From Terriglobia bacterium (lineage in GTDB: Bacteria > Acidobacteriota > Terriglobia > Acidiferrales > UBA7541), in NCBI GenBank assembly GCA_020072765.1, contig JAIQGD010000025.1, positions 1 to 41,883 on the forward strand: a DNA stretch of 41,883 nucleotides, given 5' to 3'. Every line of letters begins with the position of its first letter. Within the stretch, counting starts at the first letter, position 1. Shown in pieces: positions 7,871 to 15,752 of the stretch. The notes beneath the pieces were generated by a model, which ran no database searches, had not been told where the DNA came from, and saw nothing but the letters and a program-made list of their open reading frames with translations. Both the position numbers and the translations under genes were made by a program.

Positions 7871-9625
7871 TCATCCCGGCAGGCCGCAGGTTCCTTCGCT
7901 GCAACTCGTGCCGGCGGGCATGCGGAGCGGGCGTTCGTCACGGCGAATCCCGCCCTTGGGCCGCCACTTGTCCACCGAGGCGCTCTGCGTGTACAGAAAG
8001 TCCGTCGTCAGCCACAGCGGATTGGTTTCTCCGCCGACGACCACGATATTCATCTGCTTCGGATCGTTGTAGGGCGTGATGAGTTCATCCTTCGGCAGCT
8101 TGGACCACGTGGCGTAGGGCTCGACCCCTTGCCGGGCCAGGGGCGACATGAAGGCATAGATGACGTCGGCGCCCCAGTATTGGCCCGCGGGTATTTTCAC
8201 GTTTTCGGAGAGCCATCGCGTGACGTCCTGCTTGGTCTTGAAGCCCTGCTCCTTGAGGCCCTTGGCCACCAGCGGGTCCATGATCAGCGTGGCCGCCGAA
8301 CGCAGCGCGGGAAACGCCTTGAGCATGATGGCCGTTTCCTCGGTAGCCGGCCGGAGGCAATTGGCCGCGCCCATGCTGTTGATGACGCTCCATCCCCGGA
8401 ACAGGCTGACCACGCTTTCGTCGCGCCGGAAACCCTTCTCGACGTGGAACGGTTCCCAGACGCTCAGGGCCTCATTTTCGGCGCAGCACATGTTGTTGTA
8501 ATTGAGATTGTTTCCGGTCGATCCCATGAACGTCTCGCCCAGCCGCGCGTCGGCCAAATTGATGGATAGCAGCGTCCAGGCCCGGCCGATGACGGCGTTG
8601 GCGTAATTGAAAGGACTCAGCGCGCCCCCGCCGTAGCTCATCCCGATTTCATCGCGGATGGGCCCGTTGACGATCACCATCCTTCCAAAGGAGGTCGTCG
8701 AACTCGGCAACGAGGGTTCCTGCGTCGAGGCGATGGCCAGAATCACGGGGAAGTGCTCGGGCCGCGCGCCGGCCATCACCGCGTTGATCGCCACCTTCTC
8801 CACGGTGTACTCGAGTTTCTCCTGCAGAGTCGTGACGGTCATCTGGCCGACCACCTCGTCGGCGGGATGGCTGGTTCCCGTGAGCATTTCGGCCACGCGC
8901 GCTTCGGTGGGCAGCACGATGGGCAGCCCGTCGGTCCATCCGTTTTCGAGGAACAGCCGCTGGAGATTTTCCTCCGTGTCTGTTTTCAGGAGTCTCGGCC
9001 GCTCCGCCCTTTGTATCCTGACCGGACGCTTTTCCTGCTCGGTGAGCGGCTGGGTCAGCGCGTCGATCACTTCCTGCATGAGCGGCTTGCCGGTGGACGG
9101 GTCGTTGCCTTCGACGTATTTGCGCAGCGTCGCCCGGGACACTCCCACCACCGGGTAGGGAGGAAAGCTGAAGCGCAGGGTGATTCCGTGATTGCGGGCG
9201 TCGCGCGCGACGTAATCGGCAAAACGAGCCGTCGCCATGGGTGCGGTGGGGATGCCGTAGTCGTTCTCGAGTTTTCTGCAGTGGTCGGCGACACTCGCCG
9301 AGCAGCCGTCTCAACCACCCACGCCGAACAGGACGGCGTGGCCCTTGTCCTTCACTTCGGCCCACAGCTCCGGGTCATCCAGAAACATGTTGCCGCGCTT
9401 GCGGCGGAGCAGCGTCTTCACCGCCGGCAGGTTGCGGGAGAACCAGCCGACGACCTCCTCGAGGAATTCGTATCCACCGCCAAAGCCGACGTCCACTAGA
9501 TAGAGCGTCTTGCCGTTGAGCGTATCGAGCCGCGGCGCCATCGAGGTGGGCGCGAAGACGCCGGTGGGCCGGCCGCGGGGATCCAATACCGTGCAAGACA
9601 AACCCTGCGCTGTGGTCTGCAACAT
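7871..9625 (-). CDS. UGSC-family selenoprotein B (in-frame TGA as Sec105)
   Basis: A close paralogue of the downstream gene, and the first gene of the pair (59-bp gap). The segments 9625-9314 and 9310-7871 share one frame across TGA 9311-9313; readthrough gives 584 residues. The UGSC domain shows APRLDTLNGKTLYLVDVGFG and the redox site G-V-G-G-U-D-G-C (U105, C108) before NDYGIPTAP. The C-terminal domain repeats GWTDGLPIVLPTEARV, NNMCCAENEALSVWEPFHV and GGETNPLWLTTDF, and ends C575-SEGT-C580-GLPG. The start has GGAGG 6 bases upstream. Conservation on both sides of the TGA, at the same place in two divergent copies, argues strongly against a simple nonsense mutation. Conventional gene callers would split it into a 104-residue piece and a ~455-residue piece. 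The selA, selB, selC and selD genes are not in this window. Confidence 0.85.
9276..9305 (-). promoter_or_regulatory. Candidate bacterial SECIS element for gene B
   Basis: After the UGA, UCGGCG-AGUGU-CGCCGA forms a perfect 6-bp stem with a 5-nt loop carrying G at position two. An outer CUGC/GCAG pairing extends it. The loop begins 15 nt (the G 16 nt) after the UGA, at the short edge of the accepted range. The geometry parallels the hairpin in the paralogue although the sequence differs. Confidence 0.6.
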
Positions 9626-9930
9626 AGCGGTCCTCCCGTCTCGGATGATCTGCCACGCGGAAGAGATGGAATTATAAATTACGGCTGCATCTTACCTCAA
9701 TTCGAGGAGGGTTGGCGCAACCGGCTGCCGCGCTGCGGCAAGCACCGTGGGTTGTGGTGCGGATACGTGCCCGAATCCATGAGCGCAGGCAAGAGTGCCC
9801 GTGGTACGCAGAGTGACCCGTGCGAGCAAACTGCATAACCATCCGAGTGCGAGCGGGCGGACTCCGCGAACGCGGAGTCCGCCCGAGCTATGCAACGAGA
9901 TTACGAATCACCGTGCGAGGATGCGCTGCG
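9626..9930. other. Intergenic region with a long palindrome (305 bp)
   Basis: It contains the ribosome-binding site of the UGSC gene pair near its left end and the 30-base palindrome at 9855-9884. No RNA gene or small gene is evident. The promoter of the selenoprotein pair should lie here but no clear hexamers are seen. Confidence 0.5.
9855..9884. repeat. Perfect 14-bp inverted repeat with AA spacer
   Basis: GGGCGGACTCCGCG-AA-CGCGGAGTCCGCCC is a perfect palindrome except for the central AA. It has the same arm-AA-arm design as the REP-like elements elsewhere in the window, but a different arm. There is no U-tract on either strand, so a rho-independent terminator is less likely than a REP-like element. 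Confidence 0.6.
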
Positions 9931-10884
9931 CTACAGCTTGTCGAACACCGCGGTCGCATCGAAGTTGCCCATGGAGGTTTCGGCATGGGTGGCGACGGTG
10001 AGGGATTTGCCATCGTCACTCACCTTGTAGGTGTCCTTGATGGTCACGTCGCTGCCCTGAAAACTGGTTTTGGCGTTGACCACCAGCGTCGCGCCGTCCC
10101 AATGGCCGGTGCCCTTGACCTCGGCGCCGCCCATTCCCGCCCAGGTGGTTTCCTTGCCGTCGGTGCTGATGGACTCGGTGTAGTTCACGTCGCCCATCAT
10201 GCCGCCCTTCTGATCCACGGTGACTTTGACGGAGGGTTCGTTGTCCACGATGGTCTCCACGCCGCTATCGGGAGCGCCCATCGTGCCGAAGTTGCTCTTG
10301 GCGGCGTTCAGCTTCCAGCTTCCAGTCAGGTTGGGCCGGGAGGCCGAAGCCGCGGGCGCGGCGGCTGCGGGCGGGTCGGCGGTGGCGGAAGCCGTCTGCC
10401 GGTCGTACAGCATTTTGCGGTCGCCATTCATTCGGGCCGAGGTGATGTGCGAAGTGAGCGTGAGGATATTGCCGTCGCCGGAGACCGAGTAGGTGAGCTT
10501 GTCGGTCAGGTCCGAGCCCCCCATGCTGGCGCCTTCGGTGATGACCAGGGAACTGCCTTCCCAGGCGCACAGGATCTTGGTGAGCAGCACGGGTCCGATA
10601 TGGGCGTTGGGATTATCGGGCGTGAGTGGCGTGTCCTTGCCGTCGATGGTGCAGGCGCGGGTGTATTGCGAGGCGCCGCGCGGGGATTCGCTGGTGACGT
10701 GCTGCTTGAAGTCGGCGCCCTTGATGTCGATGACGTCGGTCTCGCCGCCGGGAGGCGGAAACTGGCCGAAGTCGCTCTTGGCGACGTTGAGTTTCCAGGT
10801 GCCATTCAACTTCGAGTTTTGCGCCAACCCCGGCAACGCAAATGTGGCCACCGCGGCCACCAGCAGGAAAATCTTTCGGTGCAT
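9931..10884 (-). CDS. Secreted protein with two tandem GTWKLN-type repeats
   Basis: 317 residues from ATG 10884, chosen because AGGAGG lies 5 bases upstream. A signal peptide (HRKIFLLVAAVATFALPGLAQ) ends near residue 22. The mature protein contains two copies of one domain: repeat 1 begins LNGTWKLNVAKSDFG near residue 26 and repeat 2 begins LTGSWKLNAAKSNFG near 183, joined by an Ala/Pro linker. Each repeat ends in a beta-rich segment with SDLTDKLTYSVSGDG or SDVTIKDTYKVSDDG. The pattern suggests a lipocalin-like beta-barrel domain of the kind common in Acidobacteria; ligand and role are unknown. It is exported to the periplasm or outside. It lies downstream of asd on the same strand, but the 86-bp gap suggests its own promoter. 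Confidence 0.8.
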   Translation of the reverse strand: MHRKIFLLVAAVATFALPGLAQNSKLNGTWKLNVAKSDFGQFPPPGGETDVIDIKGADFKQHVTSESPRGASQYTRACTIDGKDTPLTPDNPNAHIGPVLLTKILCAWEGSSLVITEGASMGGSDLTDKLTYSVSGDGNILTLTSHITSARMNGDRKMLYDRQTASATADPPAAAAPAASASRPNLTGSWKLNAAKSNFGTMGAPDSGVETIVDNEPSVKVTVDQKGGMMGDVNYTESISTDGKETTWAGMGGAEVKGTGHWDGATLVVNAKTSFQGSDVTIKDTYKVSDDGKSLTVATHAETSMGNFDATAVFDKL

Positions 10885-10970
10885 GAACTCCTCCTTGCCC
10901 GGCAAATTTTTCCGGCGCCGCGCGAGCGCGGCTCTGGACGGCGGGATTATACACCCGGCGCGGCCTGCTT

Positions 10971-12139
10971 TTACTGACTAGTATGCTCGCGCAGGATGCG
11001 GAGCATACGGCGCAGGGGTTCGGCGGCGCCCCACAGCAACTGGTCGCCCACGGTGAACGCGCCCAGGAACTGCGGGCCGAGGTTCAGCTTGTGCAGGCGG
11101 CCGACCGGCACATCGAGCGTGCCGGAAACGGCTGTGGGTGTGAGGCAGCGGAGCGTGGCTTCCTTGGTGTTGGGAACCACGCACACCCAGGGGTTCGCGC
11201 CGGCGACGGCTTCCTCGATGTCGCGGAGCGGGACGTCCCGGGTGAGTTTGATGGTGAGCGCCTGGCTGTGGCACCGCATGGTGCCGATGCGCACGCACAA
11301 CCCGTCAATGGGCACGGGCGGGTTGAGACCCAGGATTTTGTTGCCCTCATGCGCACGCACAACCCGTCAATGGGCACGGGCGGGTTGAGACCCAGGATTT
11401 TGTTGCCCTCGGCCATGCCTTTCCATTCTTCCTTGGTCTGGCCGCCGGGCATTTCCTTATCGATCCACGGGATCAGGCTGCCGGCCAGCGCGGCGCCGAA
11501 TTCCTGCGTGGGCAGCGCGGGGGCGCGCTGCGCGTCCACCACCATGCGGTCGACTACCAGCGCGTTTTCGGACGGAGTTGCGCGCGTGGGATTGGTGAGG
11601 CATTCCATCTGCTTCACCAGCTCGAGCATCTTGGCGGCTCCCGCGCCGGACGCAGCCTGGTAGGTCATCGTGGTCATCCACTCGACCAGGCCCGCTTTGA
11701 AAAGTCCGCTCAAGGCCATGAGCATCAGGCTGACGGTGCAGTTGCCGCCCGCGAAGGTGAGGATGCCGCGCGCGAGGCCCTGTTCGATCACCGGCTTGTT
11801 GACCGGATCGAGGATGATGACGGCGTCGTTGCTCATGCGCAGCGTCGAAGCCGCGTCGATCCAGAAGCCCCTCCAGCCGCTCTGGCGCAGGGGGCCGTAG
11901 ATTTCGGAGGTGTATTCGCCGCCCTGGCAACTGATCAGGACGTGGCACGCGCTGAGATCGCGGAGATTCTTCGCGTCTTTGAGCGGGGCGCCCTGCGCCT
12001 CGGTGGGGGCCTGGCCTCCGGCGTTGGAGGTGGAGAAGAAGACGGGTTCGATGCCGCGGAAATCGTTCTCCTCGCGCATCCGCTGCAGGAGCACGCTCCC
12101 GACCATCCCTCGCCACCCGATCAATCCGACCCGTAACAT
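10971..12139 (-). pseudogene. asd: Aspartate-semialdehyde dehydrogenase, frameshifted by a 62-bp duplication
   Basis: The product closely follows the enterobacterial Asd type: LIGWRGMVGSVLLQRM at residues 6-21 (NADP-binding), FFSTS, the catalytic cysteine in GGNCTVSLMLMAL (C134), SLIPWIDKEMPGGQTKEEWKG, then [11 protein letters not shown] and [19 protein letters not shown]. It would reduce aspartyl phosphate to the semialdehyde for Lys, Thr, Met and peptidoglycan synthesis. The frame breaks at 11349, where a 62-bp segment is exactly duplicated in tandem (11287-11410). The 5' part stays in one frame to residue ~270 and the C-terminal ~120 residues lie in another. Deleting one copy leaves 1107 bp, a 368-residue protein of normal length. 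The start at 12139 has GGAGGG 9 bases upstream. Either the gene is newly inactivated or the duplication is an assembly error; the gene is normally essential. Confidence 0.9.
11287..11410. repeat. Exact 62-bp tandem duplication inside asd
   Basis: Copy 1 is 11287-11348 and copy 2 is 11349-11410; both begin ATGCGCACGCACAACCCGTC and end TTTTGTTGCCCTC with no mismatch. As 62 is not a multiple of three, the reading frame shifts. Confidence 0.95.
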
Positions 12140-12376
12140 GCTTTTCGTCCCTCCATGCTGACCGCAAAGCAACTTCCGATTTCAGGCTAAAAAGTATATT
12201 TCAGGCTGGCACAGTCGGAAGTGAATTTCAAATGGTTGTTCCTGTGGGCGTTTCAGCGGTCTACAACGGCAACGGATAAGGCCAAGGCGGGCGCAGCGAG
12301 CGGCGTGCGTGCAAAAGAGGGGTGCCGATTCGGCGGGCGCGATTATGCGGGGCCGAGACGCGCGCGGAGAGGGCGG

Positions 12377-13345
12377 TCAGGGCCAGAGGGAATTGAGGAG
12401 GGCGGCGAGGCGGATGCCGGCCTTGGTCAACTGCTCCTGGACTACGGGCGCGGCGGCGCGCTCGTAGTCATCGGCCAGGCGTTCGTCGAGGCGCAGCATG
12501 CGGGACGAGATGTGGTTATCGTCCGCGCAGGTATGGACCGGGCGCGGCAGTTCGATGGCGACGGCGTGGGGCAGGCGGCCGTAGGCTGTGGTTTCCGCCA
12601 ACCGATGGGTCTCCCAGGCCCAGGCGGCGAAGTCGCGCGACGGCTCGGATTGCCACGCGGGAATCCGCGCGTGGAAGCTTTGCTGCAACTCCTGCGCGAC
12701 CTGCTGCGGCGTTTCCCGCTGCGAAAACTGCTCGAGGATTTCGGCGTCCCAGATTTCATGGAGGTTGGGGGCGTACTCTTCGCGGCGGGGATTAATTTCG
12801 CGGGGCGCGCGGTCGAAGAAGGTGACCGGGAGACAGTTGCCGCCGTGGTCGTTGTTGGTGGTGGTGTGCAGGGGCTGGTGGATATCGCCCACGAAGTGAA
12901 TGAGGAAGCGCAAGGCGTCGGCGCGCGCGGGCGCGGTTGCGCCGGGGTTGCTCAAGATACGGAACTTATCGGTGAGGGCGGTGGTGATGCAGCCGTTGTC
13001 CCCGCGGCAGTAGGGCATGAGGTTCCCGCGGGGCGCTCCGCGAGGAATGTCAATGAAGTGCCAGGCGGCGGTGTCCGGCTGGAGGGTGCGCTCGTCGTCG
13101 GCCCAAGTCGAGGAGTCCACGAAGGCATCCAAGCTATCGGCCCGGCAAAAGCGGGGAAGAGACGCGCTGATGGGGGCGTCGGCGAGAATCCTGAAAACTA
13201 TCGACCGCGCATGAGGGGTAAGGTGCGCTTCGGCGATCAGGGCGACGATCTGGTGCCCCTTGCATCCCCAGGCCCGCGCGGACGGAGCCGCGCCGAGAGC
13301 GGCCAGGGCCAGCAGCAGGCAGGCGAGCCGGGAGCGATGGAGCAT
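12377..13345 (-). CDS. Secreted S1/P1-type zinc nuclease
   Basis: 322 residues with a signal peptide (about 1-25) cleaved at ARA before W26. In S1/P1 nucleases the mature N-terminal Trp itself binds zinc, and WGCKGHQ fits. The remaining zinc ligands fall at family spacing: H31, D83 in STWAD, H96 in WHFIDIP, H150/D154/H160 in HFVGDIHQPLH and H196/D200 in NLHEIWD. The enzyme cleaves single-stranded nucleic acids and 3'-nucleotides through a trinuclear zinc centre and would act in the periplasm or outside, perhaps in nucleotide scavenging. The length matches bacterial members. It is transcribed toward asd but lies 237 bp away, with no evident operon. Confidence 0.93.
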   Translation of the reverse strand: MLHRSRLACLLLALAALGAAPSARAWGCKGHQIVALIAEAHLTPHARSIVFRILADAPISASLPRFCRADSLDAFVDSSTWADDERTLQPDTAAWHFIDIPRGAPRGNLMPYCRGDNGCITTALTDKFRILSNPGATAPARADALRFLIHFVGDIHQPLHTTTNNDHGGNCLPVTFFDRAPREINPRREEYAPNLHEIWDAEILEQFSQRETPQQVAQELQQSFHARIPAWQSEPSRDFAAWAWETHRLAETTAYGRLPHAVAIELPRPVHTCADDNHISSRMLRLDERLADDYERAAAPVVQEQLTKAGIRLAALLNSLWP

Positions 13346-13445
13346 GGCCCTACCTTAGCAGGGCGCGGGGAAGAAGTTGAGGGAAAGCTGCGGGTGGGAA
13401 GAGAGGGGAGGGAGGCTGTTAGGGGATCAGGTGTCCGCTTTAGCC

Positions 13446-13465
13446 CGGCGAAGCAAGCTTCGCCG
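13446..13465. repeat. REP-like palindrome, second family
   Basis: CGGCGAAGC-AA-GCTTCGCCG, a 9-bp perfect inverted repeat with an AA spacer, is a near relative of 2547-2566. Confidence 0.6.
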
Positions 13466-13497
13466 TGGAACTCACGGGAAGGATGCTACGGCACAGC

Positions 13498-13524
13498 AAA
13501 GCGGCGGCAAGCCGCCGCACTCCA
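13498..13524 (+). repeat. REP-like palindrome, dispersed copy
   Basis: AAA-GCGGCGGC-AA-GCCGCCGC-ACTCCA is identical over 27 bases to the copy at 2598-2624, 10.9 kb away and far from the transposase. Confidence 0.8.
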
Positions 13525-13750
13525 AAGAGTTGTCGCTGCGGGCGGGGTAAGGTACAGCCACCAAGTGAGGGCAGGCAGGTTGCAAGGGCCGCGACGAATC
13601 ACGGGAGAAAGGCCCACGGCGGCGACGGCGGCATTGCGAAAAGGCTCTGACCTATTGGGCACAGAGTGCGTAGCTGCGTGCGCGGGCGGGCATGCAGACT
13701 GCTAGGCTAGAAATACGAGCAAACGAGTTCGACCGCAAAGGGGAACGTGT

Positions 13751-15511
13751 ATGAAGAGGACGTCGCTGACCGCTTTACTGGCAGTTTCGATTAGCCTGGG
13801 GGTGAATTTGCCGCCGGCCCACGCGCAGGGGGCGCAGCCCGCGGGCGCGCAGAACCCTGCGAATCAAGGGGGGAACCAAGGCGCGAATCAGGGAGGCAAC
13901 CAGTCGAGCCCGCTGTATCGCATCACGGTGATGGCGCGCACGACGAAGGCGATCAACTATTCGCACGCCAAGGGTTCCACGCCGGTCGATTTCAAGGGGA
14001 CCGTGCTGATGCCGTTCGCCAAGGGCGAGGCCAAGGTGGAGCAGAAGAAGGGCGTGGTCAGCATCTCGGCGAAATTTGAGAAGCTCCTGCCCGCGACGCA
14101 GTACGGCGCGCCGTTTATGACCTACGTGCTGTGGGCGGTGACGCCGGAAGGCCGGGCGACGAACCTGGGCGAGCTGGTGCTGGAGGGGAACAAGGCCAAG
14201 GTGGACGGGGCGGCGGCATTCCAGGCGTTTGCCATGATCGTGACGGCCGAGCCATATTTCGCGGTGACGCAGCCGAGCGACGTGGTGGTGATGGAAAACG
14301 AAGTGCGTCCGGACACGCAGGGAAGCGTCCAAGAGGTGGACGCCAAGTTCGACCTGCTGCAGCGCGGGCAGTACTCGACGATCACGACGGGCGACGAAAC
14401 ACGCCTCGACCCGCGGGTTCCCCTCAGCCTCTATGAGGCGCGCAACGCGGTGAAGATCGCGCAAGCTTCCGGCGCGGCGAAGTACGCGAGCAACAGCTTC
14501 GAGAAATCGCAGCAACTGCTGCAGCAGGCCGAGGAGGCGCAGAAGAACAAGGCGCCCAAGAGAAGCGTGGACATGTCGGCGCGCGAAGCGGTGCAGACCG
14601 CGCAGGATGCGCGGTCGATCACCGAGAAGCGCATCGAGGACGAGCGGCAAGAAGCAGAGCGCAAGGCCGCGGAAGAGCGCGAGGCGCTGGCCAAGCGGCA
14701 GTCCGAAGAGGCACAGCGGGCGAAACTCGAGGCGCAACTGGCCTCCGAGCGAGCGGCCCGCGAACGCGCGGAGGCCGAAGCGGCCCGGGCCACGGCGTTG
14801 GCGCAACAGCAGGAGGCCGAGAAGGCCGCGAGGCTAGCCGTCGAGCAGAAGACGGCCGCCGAGGCGGACGCGGAGAAAGCCCGCGCTGGCGCGTTGGCGC
14901 AACAGCAGGAAGCCGAGAAAGCCCGCGCGGCGGCTCTGGCGCAGCAGCAGGAAGCGGAAAAGGCCGCGCAACTGGCGGCGCAGCAGAAAGCGGAGGCCGA
15001 AGCCGATGCGGCCCGGGCGAAGAAGGCTGCGGCCCAGGCGGAGAACGAGAAGGCGGAGTTGCGCGCGCAGTTGCTGAAGCAGTTGAGCATGGTTCTGCAG
15101 ACGCACGACACGGTGCGCGGGTTGATTGTGAATATGTCCGACGTGCTGTTCGACACCGGTAGCTACACGCTGCGGACGGGCGCGCGCGAGAAGCTGGCGA
15201 AGATTTCCGGGATCCTGCTGGCGTATCCGGCGCTGAAGGTGCAGGTGGAAGGGCACACGGATAGCGTGGGCGGCGACGATTTCAATCAGCGGTTGTCGGA
15301 GCAGCGCGCCGGGATGGTCCGCGATTATCTGGTGGACCAGCAGGTGCCGGCCGATGCCGTGACGGCGCGGGGGTTCGGCAAGACGCATCCCGTGGCGAGC
15401 AACGACGCGCCGGAAGGGCGCCAGCAGAACCGGCGCGTGGAACTGGTGGTGAGCGGCGACGCCATCGGCGACAGCGCGGACAGCGACCCTCCCGCGACGA
15501 AGAAGCCGTAG
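13751..15511 (+). CDS. OmpA-family protein with long coiled coil
   Basis: 586 residues. A signal peptide (1 to about 26, ending PPAHAQG) is followed by a short Asn/Gln/Gly-rich stretch, a beta-rich region to ~215, and a long Ala/Glu/Lys/Arg-rich coiled coil at about 235-445 with repeats of ALAQQQEAEKA. The C-terminal OmpA peptidoglycan-binding domain (about 450-575) shows VLFDTGSYTLRTGAREKL, VEGHTDSVGGDDFNQRLSEQRA and ARGFGKTHPVASNDAPEGRQ, including the Asp and Arg that bind diaminopimelate. It probably tethers the outer envelope to peptidoglycan. A good ribosome-binding site precedes ATG 13751. There is no clear N-terminal eight-strand barrel, so it is OmpA-like at its C-terminus only. Confidence 0.9.
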   Translation: MKRTSLTALLAVSISLGVNLPPAHAQGAQPAGAQNPANQGGNQGANQGGNQSSPLYRITVMARTTKAINYSHAKGSTPVDFKGTVLMPFAKGEAKVEQKKGVVSISAKFEKLLPATQYGAPFMTYVLWAVTPEGRATNLGELVLEGNKAKVDGAAAFQAFAMIVTAEPYFAVTQPSDVVVMENEVRPDTQGSVQEVDAKFDLLQRGQYSTITTGDETRLDPRVPLSLYEARNAVKIAQASGAAKYASNSFEKSQQLLQQAEEAQKNKAPKRSVDMSAREAVQTAQDARSITEKRIEDERQEAERKAAEEREALAKRQSEEAQRAKLEAQLASERAARERAEAEAARATALAQQQEAEKAARLAVEQKTAAEADAEKARAGALAQQQEAEKARAAALAQQQEAEKAAQLAAQQKAEAEADAARAKKAAAQAENEKAELRAQLLKQLSMVLQTHDTVRGLIVNMSDVLFDTGSYTLRTGAREKLAKISGILLAYPALKVQVEGHTDSVGGDDFNQRLSEQRAGMVRDYLVDQQVPADAVTARGFGKTHPVASNDAPEGRQQNRRVELVVSGDAIGDSADSDPPATKKP

Positions 15512-15752
15512 CGCGGCGGAATCCACATCCAACGGGGTTGCGAGGCTTTGACCGCGGAGGGCGTGAAATTCTCCGGCCCGCGAGGGCTGTAGAATATCCG
15601 TGCGCTGAGACCGAATCCCGGATAGAATACTGCGTTTTGAGCAGGGTGCGCCGGTCCGCCAGGTGCGGTGACCCCAGGCAGTCCATCGGGCAGGCCTTTC
15701 TGGCGAATGACGTTCCGAGCAGCAAAACGGCAGTGAGAAGGGAGAAGTCTTC

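Larger units (their letters stand above)
13346..13750. other. Intergenic region carrying two REP-like elements (405 bp)
   Basis: This lies between the divergently transcribed nuclease gene and the OmpA-like gene. It contains palindromes at 13446-13465 and 13498-13524 that match the elements around the RAYT gene. The right end holds the AAAGGGGAA ribosome-binding site of the OmpA-like gene. No RNA gene is seen. Confidence 0.6.

Noticed and set aside
7372-7941. 189-codon frame overlapping the selenoprotein junction
   Set aside because: It is an Arg-rich shadow; the alternative frame carries the conserved UGSC domain and TGA.
6048-9625. Reading the two TGA codons as pseudogene mutations or as separate genes
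   Set aside because: Both fall at the same homologous site in two paralogues, conservation continues across them, and the downstream pieces have no start with a ribosome-binding site near the TGA.
12221-13705. 494-codon open frame on the + strand opposite the S1/P1 nuclease
   Set aside because: The opposite strand carries all nuclease zinc ligands and a signal peptide; this frame is Gly/Arg-rich with no domain and runs through REP-like repeats.
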